From contig NZ_CP166679.1 in NCBI RefSeq assembly GCF_041320605.1, forward strand, positions 3,520,001 through 3,584,000: DNA of 64,000 nt, read 5' to 3'. The notes beneath the pieces are model-generated. The model was given only the letters and a program-made list of their open reading frames with translations. It ran no database searches and was not told the origin of the DNA. The position numbers were made by a program, and so were the translations under genes. Position 1 is the first letter of the stretch, and each line of letters starts with the position of its first letter. Source of the stretch: Arenibacter antarcticus. GTDB taxonomy: Bacteria > Bacteroidota > Bacteroidia > Flavobacteriales > Flavobacteriaceae. This document shows, piece after piece, positions 9,490-16,910 of the stretch.

Positions 9490-9631
9490 GGTTTCAAAAG
9501 CTCCGAGATCCAGCTTTTTGTTTTTCAAAAAAGCGCGGAGTTTTGAAGCCGATTTTTAGATTTGATCTAAAAAATTCATAGGAGGAGGTGTCTTTTCTTT
9601 TGTTTCGTTTTCTTTGGACAAGCAAAGAAAA
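9490..9631 (-). repeat. Three-hairpin repeat element, copy 3 (inverted, variant stems)
   Basis: Read on the plus strand the order is reversed: hairpin 3 (GGTTTCAAAAGCTCCG at 9490-9506 with CGGAGTTTTGAAGCC at 9536-9550), hairpin 2 (TTTTTAGAT at 9553 with ATCTAAAAA ending 9573), hairpin 1 (TTTTCTTTG 9608-9616 with CAAAGAAAA 9623-9631). Hairpin 2 keeps the T-run/A-run but swaps the closing CGAC/GTCG for AGAT/ATCT. Two 16 nt tandem units (ATGAAAGAACAATCAA) follow. Confidence 0.8.
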
Positions 9632-9915
9632 TGAAAGAACAATCAAATGAAAGAACAATCAAATGAAAATACTGTTAAATGTATTTGAAATGTAAAATTT
9701 GTATTTACACATAAATTGCATCTTCATCTCGGTCCTTTGCGTTTAAGGAATTTGGCTGCGCCGGCTCTTGTTTGGTAAAACTGAATTTTAATCCCGAGAA
9801 TATGGTATAGTAGTTATACATAGCAGTTAACTTTAATGCGATCCAAAATTAAAAAGTTTCCATATAATTCAACTTTATTTCTTATATTGGTATTGAAAAC
9901 GGACAAATAGGCGAA

Positions 9916-10248
9916 ATGGAAAAAAGGTTCGAAGTCATTTTTCTCGAGCAGGCCATTGATTTTATGGCAACGGTCGACAAGAAAGTCAAAGCAAAAATTT
10001 ATTACAATCTCGACAAGGCAAAACTTGGACTAAACCCGAAACTGTTCAAAAAACTAACGGAAGATATTTGGGAGTTCAGAACAAAATACGGTGGACTACA
10101 ATACCGACTTTTCGCATTTTGGGACAGGACAGGGAAAACCGAAACGTTAGTTATTTCCACCCACGGAATGGTCAAGAAAACAGACAAAGTCCCTAAGTCG
10201 GAAATCGAGAAAGCGAAACAAATTCGAACGGAGTATTTCAAGCAATAA
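9916..10248 (+). CDS. RelE/HigB-like toxin (Gp49-like family)
   Basis: A basic protein of 110 residues with the features of phage Gp49-like (RelE superfamily) toxins: FLEQAIDFMATVDKKVKAKI near residue 9, KKLTEDIWEFRTKYGGLQYRLFAFWD (the ..LWE.R....YRI.Y pattern) near 42, then LVISTHGMVKKTDKVPKSEIEKA near 78. Known members cleave mRNA at the ribosome. The gene for a Xre-type antitoxin follows 11 bp downstream, the toxin-first order usual for higBA. The pair is an island in repeat DNA with no other genes within about 2 kb on either side. Confidence 0.85.
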   Translation: MEKRFEVIFLEQAIDFMATVDKKVKAKIYYNLDKAKLGLNPKLFKKLTEDIWEFRTKYGGLQYRLFAFWDRTGKTETLVISTHGMVKKTDKVPKSEIEKAKQIRTEYFKQ

Positions 10249-10259
10249 AAAACAAGGTC

Positions 10260-10586
10260 ATGGAAAAGAAAAAGATAAAAATGATGACCCTTGACCAAAT
10301 GAAGGATAAGGACATCGGAAAAGTTGGAACACCGGAACGAGACAAGTACGAGTTCGATCTGAGCATGGAAGTTCTCGGAGAAATGATTAAGTCGGTCCGA
10401 AAAGAACGGAAATTGACCCAAGAGCAACTTGGGGAACTGATCGGAGTTCAAAAATCCCAAATATCCAAATTAGAACGAAGTGCCAAGAACGTAACTATTG
10501 AAACGATTTTAAAAGTTTTCAACGCATTAAAGGCAAATATTAAGTTCAGCGTACACATGAACGATACAGATTTCAATGTGATGTAG
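10260..10586 (+). CDS. Xre-family antitoxin (HigA-like)
   Basis: 108 residues with a helix-turn-helix at about 50-95 (GEMIKSVRKERKLTQEQLGELIGVQKSQISKLERSAKNVTIETILKVFNAL). The family binds and neutralises the RelE/HigB toxin and represses the operon. Start ATG at 10260 directly follows the toxin stop. The N-terminal 40 residues (KIKMMTLDQMKDKDIGK) are typical of antitoxins paired with Gp49-like toxins. Confidence 0.87.
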   Translation: MEKKKIKMMTLDQMKDKDIGKVGTPERDKYEFDLSMEVLGEMIKSVRKERKLTQEQLGELIGVQKSQISKLERSAKNVTIETILKVFNALKANIKFSVHMNDTDFNVM

Positions 10587-11371
10587 AAAGCATTAAAGAT
10601 AACAATTGCTATAACAAACTTGGGTGTCAAGTATTAAATCCATTGGCTTGTGCGTGTTTGTGAATCCCGCCAAATCTTTTGATTTACTCATGTGATTTCA
10701 ATTTTAAATAAGGAATTCGTGATAACGCAGCGCTAAATTGGCTGATATAGTAGTTATACATAGAAGTTAACTAACTATACTGAAGGCTTCCTACTTTGCT
10801 TTGGATGTTTGTTCATTTAGTTCATGCATTTATATTTGATTTTCAATGGTATTCATGAACCTCCTTTGTCGGTTTCATTGGACAAGCAAAGAAATCGGAG
10901 ATTCACGAAAACCGATAAAAAACAATAAAAATCACCTTGAGTAAAATGAAAGAACAATCAAATGAAAACACTGTTAAATGTATTTGAAATGTAAAATTTG
11001 TATTTACACATAAATTGCATTTTCATCTCGGTCCTTCGCGTTTAAGGAATTTGGCTGCGCCGGCTTTTGTCTTGTAAAACTGAATTTTCGTTCACCCCGA
11101 CCCTCGTATGTTAGCAAAAAGTCCACCCTTTAGGGCAGGGGGTAAGGACTTTTATACCTAGTAGTCATTTCAACATGCGTTCTCAACTAAGCTATGAACG
11201 GACAAAGCACCATACAGAACTGGGCGTTCAGCTACTTCTGCGAGTTCTCTTTATTATCGTTCAATCGAGCTGACTATGGATTACATTGTTTATTTGGAAG
11301 TGTCTACTGCCAAAGTAGGCCAATAACCTGTATTGAAAGCTAGTCGCCTGTCTTTCCTAATCCGTAGAATA

Positions 11372-11513
11372 GGTTTCAAAAGCTCCGAGATCCAGCTTTT
11401 TATTTTTTTAAAAAGCGCGGAGTTTTGAAGCCGATTTTTAGATTTGATCTAAAAAATTCATAGGAGGAGGTGTCTTTTCTTTTGTTTCGTTTTCTTTGGA
11501 CAAGCAAAGAAAA
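11372..11513 (-). repeat. Three-hairpin repeat element, copy 4 (inverted)
   Basis: Hairpin 3 spans 11372-11432, hairpin 2 is TTTTTAGAT/ATCTAAAAA at 11435-11455, and hairpin 1 is TTTTCTTTG/CAAAGAAAA at 11490-11513. Nearly identical to copy 3. The loop side of hairpin 3 differs (T/A run length) while pairing is kept. Confidence 0.8.
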
Positions 11514-12390
11514 TGAAAGAACAATCAAATGAAAGAACAATCAAATGAAAACACTGTTAAATGTATTTGAAATGTAAAATTTGTATTTACACATAAATTG
11601 CATTTACATCTCGGTCCTTCGCGTTTAAGGAATTTGGCTGCGCCAGCTTTTGTATAGTAAAACTGAATTTTAATCCTGCCTGACTCTAAAGGGAGCGAAA
11701 ATTCATCATCATATAAACTATGTCTAGAAAAAGTCCACCCTTTAGGGCAGGGGGTAAGGACTTTTTCAGCATAAAAGTGGAGGCCATTAGAAGCAAACTT
11801 CCATCTCAATGATCTAAATACACCTTATTAACCCTGATTTCCATAAAGATACCCAAACTTATGTTTGCAAAAGTTCGTGTTCTCGGGGCTGCCCGAGGGA
11901 GGGACTCAATACTAACTACTTTGTACTGGAGACTTACCAATGCCTCATTTTATTACCATTTCATAAGGTTTCAGAGTTAATTCGTTTCAGGCTAGTACCG
12001 AACAAATCTAACTACTCAATACTCACTACTTAATACTATTTTTCATTGCAATGTGACTTCGACTACGCCTTCTTCCGGTAGGTAAACCTTCCTCCGGCCA
12101 ACGTTGAAACTCCTTGATTTACTACTAAAAGAAAAAGTAGGCCGAAAACCTGTATTGAAAGCTACTCGCCTGTCTTTCCTAATCCGTAGAGGACCGTAAT
12201 GTGAATGCAACGATTTGCATTTACATGAAGGGGCCAGTTGGTGCGTTGGCCTTCGCTACGGCCGGCTCCTTAAAACAAAGGTACACCGTACCTTCGCTTT
12301 AAAGGCCCTGTTCGTTTTATTCATTGCTTGTTATTTTATAATCAGGTATTCATGAACCTCCTACGTCGGTTTCATCGGACAAGCAAAGAA

Positions 12391-12440
12391 AATGAAAGAA
12401 CAATCAAATGAAAGAACAATCAAATGAAAGAACAATCAAA
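12391..12440. repeat. 16 nt tandem repeat, three units
   Basis: The unit ATGAAAGAACAATCAA occurs three times in a row here, twice at 9630-9665 and 11513-11548, and once at 10948, 16367 and 19801. In each place it follows the CAAAGAAA arm (or its remnant) and precedes the conserved ACTGTTAAA stretch, so unit number varies between otherwise equal repeat copies. Confidence 0.75.
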
Positions 12441-12499
12441 TGAAAACACTGTTAAATGTATTTGAAATGTAAAATTTGTATTTACACATAAATTGCATC

Positions 12500-12673
12500 T
12501 TCACCTTTGTGAAAGCGGCCTGGGCGCTGCGGCTGTGGAAAGCCCGTAGACTTCAAGAAAGGAGAAATAAGCCTAGATTTTTTTGAATACTTTTTTATTC
12601 ATATGCTTATCTATTGTTTTTTAATGGAATTCATGAATGCTAAGCATTTCATCGATGGAAAAAAGTATTGAAA
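12500..12673 (+). repeat. Left arm of a long inverted repeat
   Basis: About 175 bp here recur as the near-perfect reverse complement at 19365-19542. Landmarks are GAAAGCGGCCTGGGCGCTG, the GAGAAAT..GCCTAG stretch, TTCATATGCTTATCTATTG and GAATGCTAAGCATTTCATC. The two arms flank 6.7 kb with the mscS-like, DUF3037, hipA-like and TonB-receptor genes. Confidence 0.8.
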
Positions 12674-13213
12674 GGCGTGTTAAAAGGTAGATTATTGTTA
12701 TTGTGCTTACCTGATAATTTTAACTACACACAACTTTTAAGCTTGATCCTATTGTTCATAGCGAAGTGCCTACTGCCAAGAGCGCCGAACAAAAATCTCA
12801 ATACTTTGTACTCAATACTAATTTTAATACTAATTGAAAACGCGTTAGCTATTGCAGCGGCAACCTTTTTTGACCTTATGGACGTGTATTTACTAATCCT
12901 GCAAGGTTTAGCAAACCTTGTAGGTATTGTGATAATGCCCAAAAACCAATCATATTGTTTAAGAAAGCGCTACAACCAAAAAAGTTATAGCGGAAAGAGC
13001 GACCCGATAGGGGAACGCCCAAAATAGCAGTAATGCTTAGTAGACTATACCATTAGGCAAAAATTTATTGTTCAAAGTTCAAGGACCTAACTGGATTAAA
13101 ATTAACTGGTATTATAGCCTAAAGCAGCAATCTCTTTATTGAAACTACTGAACCCATCTCACTACTCACTTCTCAATACTTTGTACTTAATACTAACTAC
13201 TCTGTACTTAATA

Positions 13214-14485
13214 CTATTCAACCTCCACCTGTTCCACATGGGGGATGCCGCTATAGGTGGTGGGGTATTCAAAAATCTTTAAATCGAAATACGGAATGGC
13301 GGCCAGGAGATGGTCGAATATGTCGGACATCACATTTTCGTAATTCACCCATCTTTTGTCGGCACTAAAGGCATAAATCTCCAAGGGGATGCCCTGAGGG
13401 GTGGGACTCAATTGCCGCACCATAAGCGTCATTTTTTGATTGACGCCCGGATGGTTCTTTAAATACTGGGTTGTATATTCCCTAAACACCCCAAAATTGG
13501 TCATGTTGCGACCGTTGATTGGAATCTCCCGGTTAAATTGATGTTTCTTATTGAACTCCTCAATCTGTTTTTCTCGCGTCTCTAAATAAGGTGTGATCAG
13601 TTGAATTTTTCGCAGCTTCTCCACATCTTCTTCTTTAAGGAAGCGAATGCTTTTTTGACAAATGGCTATAGATCTTTTTATACGTCTACCGCCAGAGGTT
13701 TCCATTCCCCTCCAGTTCTTAAAGGAATCTGATATTAGGGCATAGGTTGGGATGGTGGTGATGGTCATGTCAAAATTCTGCACCTTAACGGTAGCCAGGG
13801 TAATTTCGATCACATCCCCATCGGCACCATATTTTTGAAAGGTGATCCAATCGCCAATACGGACCATATCGTTTATACTGACCTGTATGCTGGCGACAAA
13901 CCCCATAATGGAATCCTTGAATATTAAAAGGATTACTGCGGAGGCGGCCCCCAAGGCGGTGAAAAATTTCCAGACCGTAGTGTCGGTTATAATAGCAAAT
14001 ATGGTGAGCAGCCCCATGAGCCATACAAAGATTACAAACACCTGGATGTAACTGTCTATGGGCTTATCCCTATACCTAGTGGTAGATTTTAAATGGTCAT
14101 TGGTGCTTTTTAAGATGCTTTTTACAATAACTAGGGTGAGTACTACCACGCATATCTGTAGAAATTTTTCCATTAGTCCTTGCCAGGTTGGGAATTCCGA
14201 AAAAATTAAGGGTACAAATCGCAACAATAACATTAGGGGAAGGATGCGGGCGAGGTAACGTGGCACTTTATGCGCTACCAGATAATTATCGAAATTGGTC
14301 TTTGATCGTCTTGCGAGTCGGACCGAAAATATCCTTAGAACTTTCCAGATGACGATATCCAGGATAGCCACAATAACAAGGAGTGCGGAAAGGAGGAGGA
14401 AAAGATTGAAGTATGCGGCTGTCGCTTCGCTCATTCCTGTTTTTAAAAGATAATCGGTAACTAAATTCTTTAAGCTTTCGCCCAT
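13214..14485 (-). CDS. Mechanosensitive ion channel, MscS family
   Basis: A 423-residue inner-membrane protein. Four to five hydrophobic segments occupy the first 170 residues, then comes the pore helix and beta domain of MscS (LTIFAIITDTTVWKFFTALGAASAVILLIFKDSIMGFVASIQVSINDMVRIGDWI, about 150-210). The soluble C-terminal part is longer than in E. coli MscS and resembles YbdG-type members (LATVKVQNFDMTITTIPTYALISDSFKNWRGM). It would open on membrane tension and release solutes after osmotic downshock. It is flanked by repeats, has its own promoter-like box and is probably monocistronic. Confidence 0.9.
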   Translation of the reverse strand: MGESLKNLVTDYLLKTGMSEATAAYFNLFLLLSALLVIVAILDIVIWKVLRIFSVRLARRSKTNFDNYLVAHKVPRYLARILPLMLLLRFVPLIFSEFPTWQGLMEKFLQICVVVLTLVIVKSILKSTNDHLKSTTRYRDKPIDSYIQVFVIFVWLMGLLTIFAIITDTTVWKFFTALGAASAVILLIFKDSIMGFVASIQVSINDMVRIGDWITFQKYGADGDVIEITLATVKVQNFDMTITTIPTYALISDSFKNWRGMETSGGRRIKRSIAICQKSIRFLKEEDVEKLRKIQLITPYLETREKQIEEFNKKHQFNREIPINGRNMTNFGVFREYTTQYLKNHPGVNQKMTLMVRQLSPTPQGIPLEIYAFSADKRWVNYENVMSDIFDHLLAAIPYFDLKIFEYPTTYSGIPHVEQVEVE

Positions 14486-14513
14486 TTTATAAATTGATTT
14501 ATACTATTCTCTG

Positions 14514-14521
14514 CAAAAATA
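14514..14521 (-). promoter_or_regulatory. Probable -7 box of the mscS-like gene
   Basis: The minus strand reads TATTTTTG, matching TAnnTTTG, about 30 nt before the ATG at 14485. Confidence 0.5.
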
Positions 14522-14719
14522 GGGTTTGAAAGAGATAAAGTGAAATATTTATGCCCTTGCTTTACAATAAGATAGGAAGCGAGGGGAGCAATGGCTTAAA
14601 TTTAGGGAAGCTTTATTTTTTAACAGGGGAAATTTTGCCCCATAATAAATGGGACGGATTGCGGTTGAAGAATCCTATTTATTTTTTATTGCCTTGCAGC
14701 TTCCTTCTTAAATGCTTCT

Positions 14720-15103
14720 TTACAGCACATGATTTTTAAAAATAGCCTCCAATTCTTTCTCAGGATCGTGGCAAAGGCCGGTATGTGTTTGAGAGGTCTG
14801 TATCATAGTACTTCTGGAAGCCGCCAACCAACGGAATCTATCCGTTAATTCCATTTTCCCAATAACCCCAGAGGAAGGTGCACCGTCACAAACTAATTTC
14901 CAAGCCCCTAAATAATCATTTAGATCATTCAAATCCAATTCAGAGGAAAAGGCTTCCAATTTTTTTTGATCGATTAGATATTTTACACCCAAAAACTTTC
15001 TCGACTTCGAAAAAAGAATCACCCCAACATTAAAGAATTCCCCACGTTCTACTTTTGGCACAACTCTAATAATGGCATACTCATATTTAACTCTATCTTG
15101 CAT
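14720..15103 (-). CDS. DUF3037 family protein
   Basis: 127 residues beginning MQDRVKYEYAIIRVVPKVERGEFFNVGVILFSKSRKFLGVKYL, the hallmark of DUF3037. The function of the family is not established. Its start overlaps the end of the HipA-like kinase gene by 11 bp, an arrangement found for DUF3037 proteins in other bacteria, so translation is probably coupled and the two may act together. Confidence 0.85.
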   Translation of the reverse strand: MQDRVKYEYAIIRVVPKVERGEFFNVGVILFSKSRKFLGVKYLIDQKKLEAFSSELDLNDLNDYLGAWKLVCDGAPSSGVIGKMELTDRFRWLAASRSTMIQTSQTHTGLCHDPEKELEAIFKNHVL

Positions 15104-15872
15104 CTTCAGCTTCTTTTACCAATGAATGGATCATTGCAAGTTTCGCATTCATATATTCCATATATGCAGCTCTCATTTCATTAGGGGACATGGAGTCCGA
15201 CTCGTTAATTAACCATTCCTCTGGGATTAAAGCGATTACCTCGGCCAGTTTGTTTTGGTCCAGTTTTAACGTAATCTCCTGAGCAGCCTCCGCCAAATTA
15301 TTGGCTTTCTCTAACAGCACATGGTCTTTTACAAGCGGGAAAGTCCTAGAAAGGTGATTTCTCCAAGTTTCCCAGTTATGATGAAAATAAAAACTAGCTC
15401 CGTTATCTATAACCCACAATTCCTTATTCCAATGTAATAAATTGGTGTTTTTAGCTGTACGGTCAATATTGCTAATAATACTATCTAAGAGGACTACTTT
15501 AGAGGCCGTCATGGAATCTACTTTTGAAATCAAGGGATCATAGGTAATTGCACTGGATAAAAAATGCAACCCTAGGTTAAGGCCTACACTAAATTTAAGT
15601 AAATCCTGAATTTCTTCGTCGGGTTCGGTCTTACTAAAGGTGTCCTCTAGATTCATAAACACCAATTCCGGAACTTTTAGCCCAATAGCTCGGGCAAATT
15701 CTCCACCAATTAGTTCTGAAATCAGTGCCTTTTTCCCTTGTCCGGCTCCCCTAAATTTTAAGACGTAAAGAAAGTCGTCATCAGCTTTAACAATAGCTGG
15801 TAGGGAACCTCCTTCTCGCAAAGGCTTTATATATTGAACAACATCTACTGTTCTAATATCAATTTTATTCAT
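15093..15872 (-). CDS. HipA-like kinase
   Basis: 259 residues related to the kinase core of HipA. An N-terminal lobe carries REGGSLPAIVKADDDFLYVLKFRGAGQGKKALISELI (ATP-binding region). The catalytic region at about 130 reads LDSIISNIDRTAKNTNLLHW (D..N.D pattern), with the metal-binding WVIDNGASF near 152. It is shorter than E. coli HipA (440) and belongs to the stand-alone HipA-like kinases paired with DUF3037. HipA kinases phosphorylate targets such as GltX; the target here is unknown. No Xre antitoxin is adjacent, so it is not a classical hipBA. Confidence 0.78.
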   Translation of the reverse strand: MNKIDIRTVDVVQYIKPLREGGSLPAIVKADDDFLYVLKFRGAGQGKKALISELIGGEFARAIGLKVPELVFMNLEDTFSKTEPDEEIQDLLKFSVGLNLGLHFLSSAITYDPLISKVDSMTASKVVLLDSIISNIDRTAKNTNLLHWNKELWVIDNGASFYFHHNWETWRNHLSRTFPLVKDHVLLEKANNLAEAAQEITLKLDQNKLAEVIALIPEEWLINESDSMSPNEMRAAYMEYMNAKLAMIHSLVKEAEDAR

Positions 15873-15877
15873 GACGG

Positions 15878-15885
15878 CTAAGATA
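15878..15885 (-). promoter_or_regulatory. Possible -7 box of the hipA-like/DUF3037 operon
   Basis: TATCTTAG on the minus strand, one mismatch to TAnnTTTG, only about 6 nt before the ATG at 15872. If used, the mRNA would be nearly leaderless, so this is weak. Confidence 0.25.
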
Positions 15886-15889
15886 GAAA

Positions 15890-16910
15890 AAGTAAACGAT
15901 CTAAAATCTAATTTGTGCAGCTACTGTGCTAGCAAGCTGCTAGGATTACGGTTATAGTTTATAGCCATGATGCTACTAATAACTAATCTTTTTTAAAGGA
16001 AAAATTCACTCTTTAGTGCGGATACTGCAGGCGAGGTAAAGACTTTTTTGAATTGCCACGGTGCTTTAGCCCTTGGTTAAAATTGGTCCGTGATTTATGG
16101 CTTTAGCCGAATTCTTGTGTTTTAGGTGGTCCGGGAATGGTGTTTAGTCGTTATATCGAAAATATTGTATAGTAGTTATACATAGAAGTTAACTAACTAT
16201 ACTGAAGGCTTCCTACTTTGCTTTGGATGTTCTTTCATTTAGTTCATGCATTTATATTTGATTTTCAATGGTATTCATGAACCTCCTTCGTCGGTTTCAT
16301 CGGACAAGCAAAGAAATCGGAGATTCACGAAAACCGATAAAAAAAATAAAAATCACCTTGAGTAAAATGAAAGAACAATCAAATGAAAACACTGTTAAAT
16401 GTATTTGAAATGTAAAATTTGTATTTACACATAAATTGCATTTTCATCGCGGTCCTTCGCGTTTAAGGAATTTGGCTGCGCCGGCTTTTGAATAGTAAAA
16501 CTGAATTTTAATCCTGCCATTAAATAATCTTTTTTTTAAAGGAAAAATTCTCTATTTAGTCTAGATGCTGCAGGAGTAGTAAAGACTTTTTTGAAGTGCC
16601 AAGGAGCTTTAGCCCTTGATAACATTTACTAAGGTGAAGAAGCCTAACGAGAAACTTATAGCATTGGTTTTGGCTTATTTTCTGCTTTAGTATTAAATTG
16701 AGGGATGATAATTATGGGTTGTGTTTTTTCATGTATTGGTTTTTATCAGTAAGAGTAAATTTAATAGGAAGGAATATCTGTGAGGGGACGGACAATGTTG
16801 ATCGCCTAAATAATTGGCAATAAACTTTAGGGCTTTAACGTAAAATTATAAGCTGTAATTACTGATAATTAGCAACTTAGTAATATATTATGCCCAGTTA
16901 AAATTAGATC
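15890..16910. repeat. Repeat-rich gap before the TonB receptor gene
   Basis: The stretch 16167-16515 repeats 10745-11085 almost base for base: the GTATAGTAGTTATAC palindrome, TTCATTTAGTTCATGCATTT, GGTATTCATGAACCTCCTT, a single 16 nt unit and the GGCTGCGCCGGC module. Two further stretches (15990-16080 and 16525-16625) resemble each other around AAAGACTTTTTTGAA and GCTTTAGCCCTTG. The last 280 bases are AT-rich and probably contain the receptor promoter. No gene was seen. Confidence 0.75.

Larger units (their letters stand above)
7905..9905. repeat. Gene-free block of intergenic repeat modules
   Basis: After about 130 bases of AT-rich DNA, the 2 kb consist of repeat modules. Present are the TTCAACATGCGTTCTCGACT module (8048-8340), the three-hairpin element in plus orientation (8528-8666) and minus orientation (9490-9631), a third copy of its first hairpin (9204-9224), the GGCTGCGCCGGC module (8680-8740, 8915-8960, 9728-9795) and the GTATAGTAGTTATAC palindrome (8744-8779, partial 9805-9831). 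Open frames up to 103 codons are not conserved as protein between copies, so I call no genes here. Confidence 0.8.
10620..13213. repeat. Gene-free repeat mosaic downstream of the TA pair
   Basis: About 2.6 kb made of repeat modules: GTATAGT-type palindrome (10745-10780), GGCTGCGCCGGC module (11023-11085, 11610-11675), the TTCAACATGCGTTCTC module (11085-11310 and fragments at 11905-12045, 12755-12830, 13140-13213), the inverted three-hairpin element (11372-11513) and one arm of a long inverted repeat (12500-12673). A frame of 119 codons at 12668-13027 starts inside that repeat arm and runs through modules; I do not accept it as a gene. Confidence 0.8.

Noticed and set aside
9629-9665. Short tandem repeats considered as a CRISPR array
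   Set aside because: Units of 16 nt are directly adjacent without spacers and no cas genes are present.
12668-13027. Plus-strand frame of 119 codons
   Set aside because: It starts inside an arm of the inverted repeat and runs through repeat modules found elsewhere without an equal frame; its composition (many Ile/Leu/Asn runs, no family pattern) is not protein-like.
14551-14739. 62-codon plus-strand frame between mscS-like and DUF3037 genes
   Set aside because: It runs into the 3' end of the DUF3037 gene on the other strand and shows no domain.
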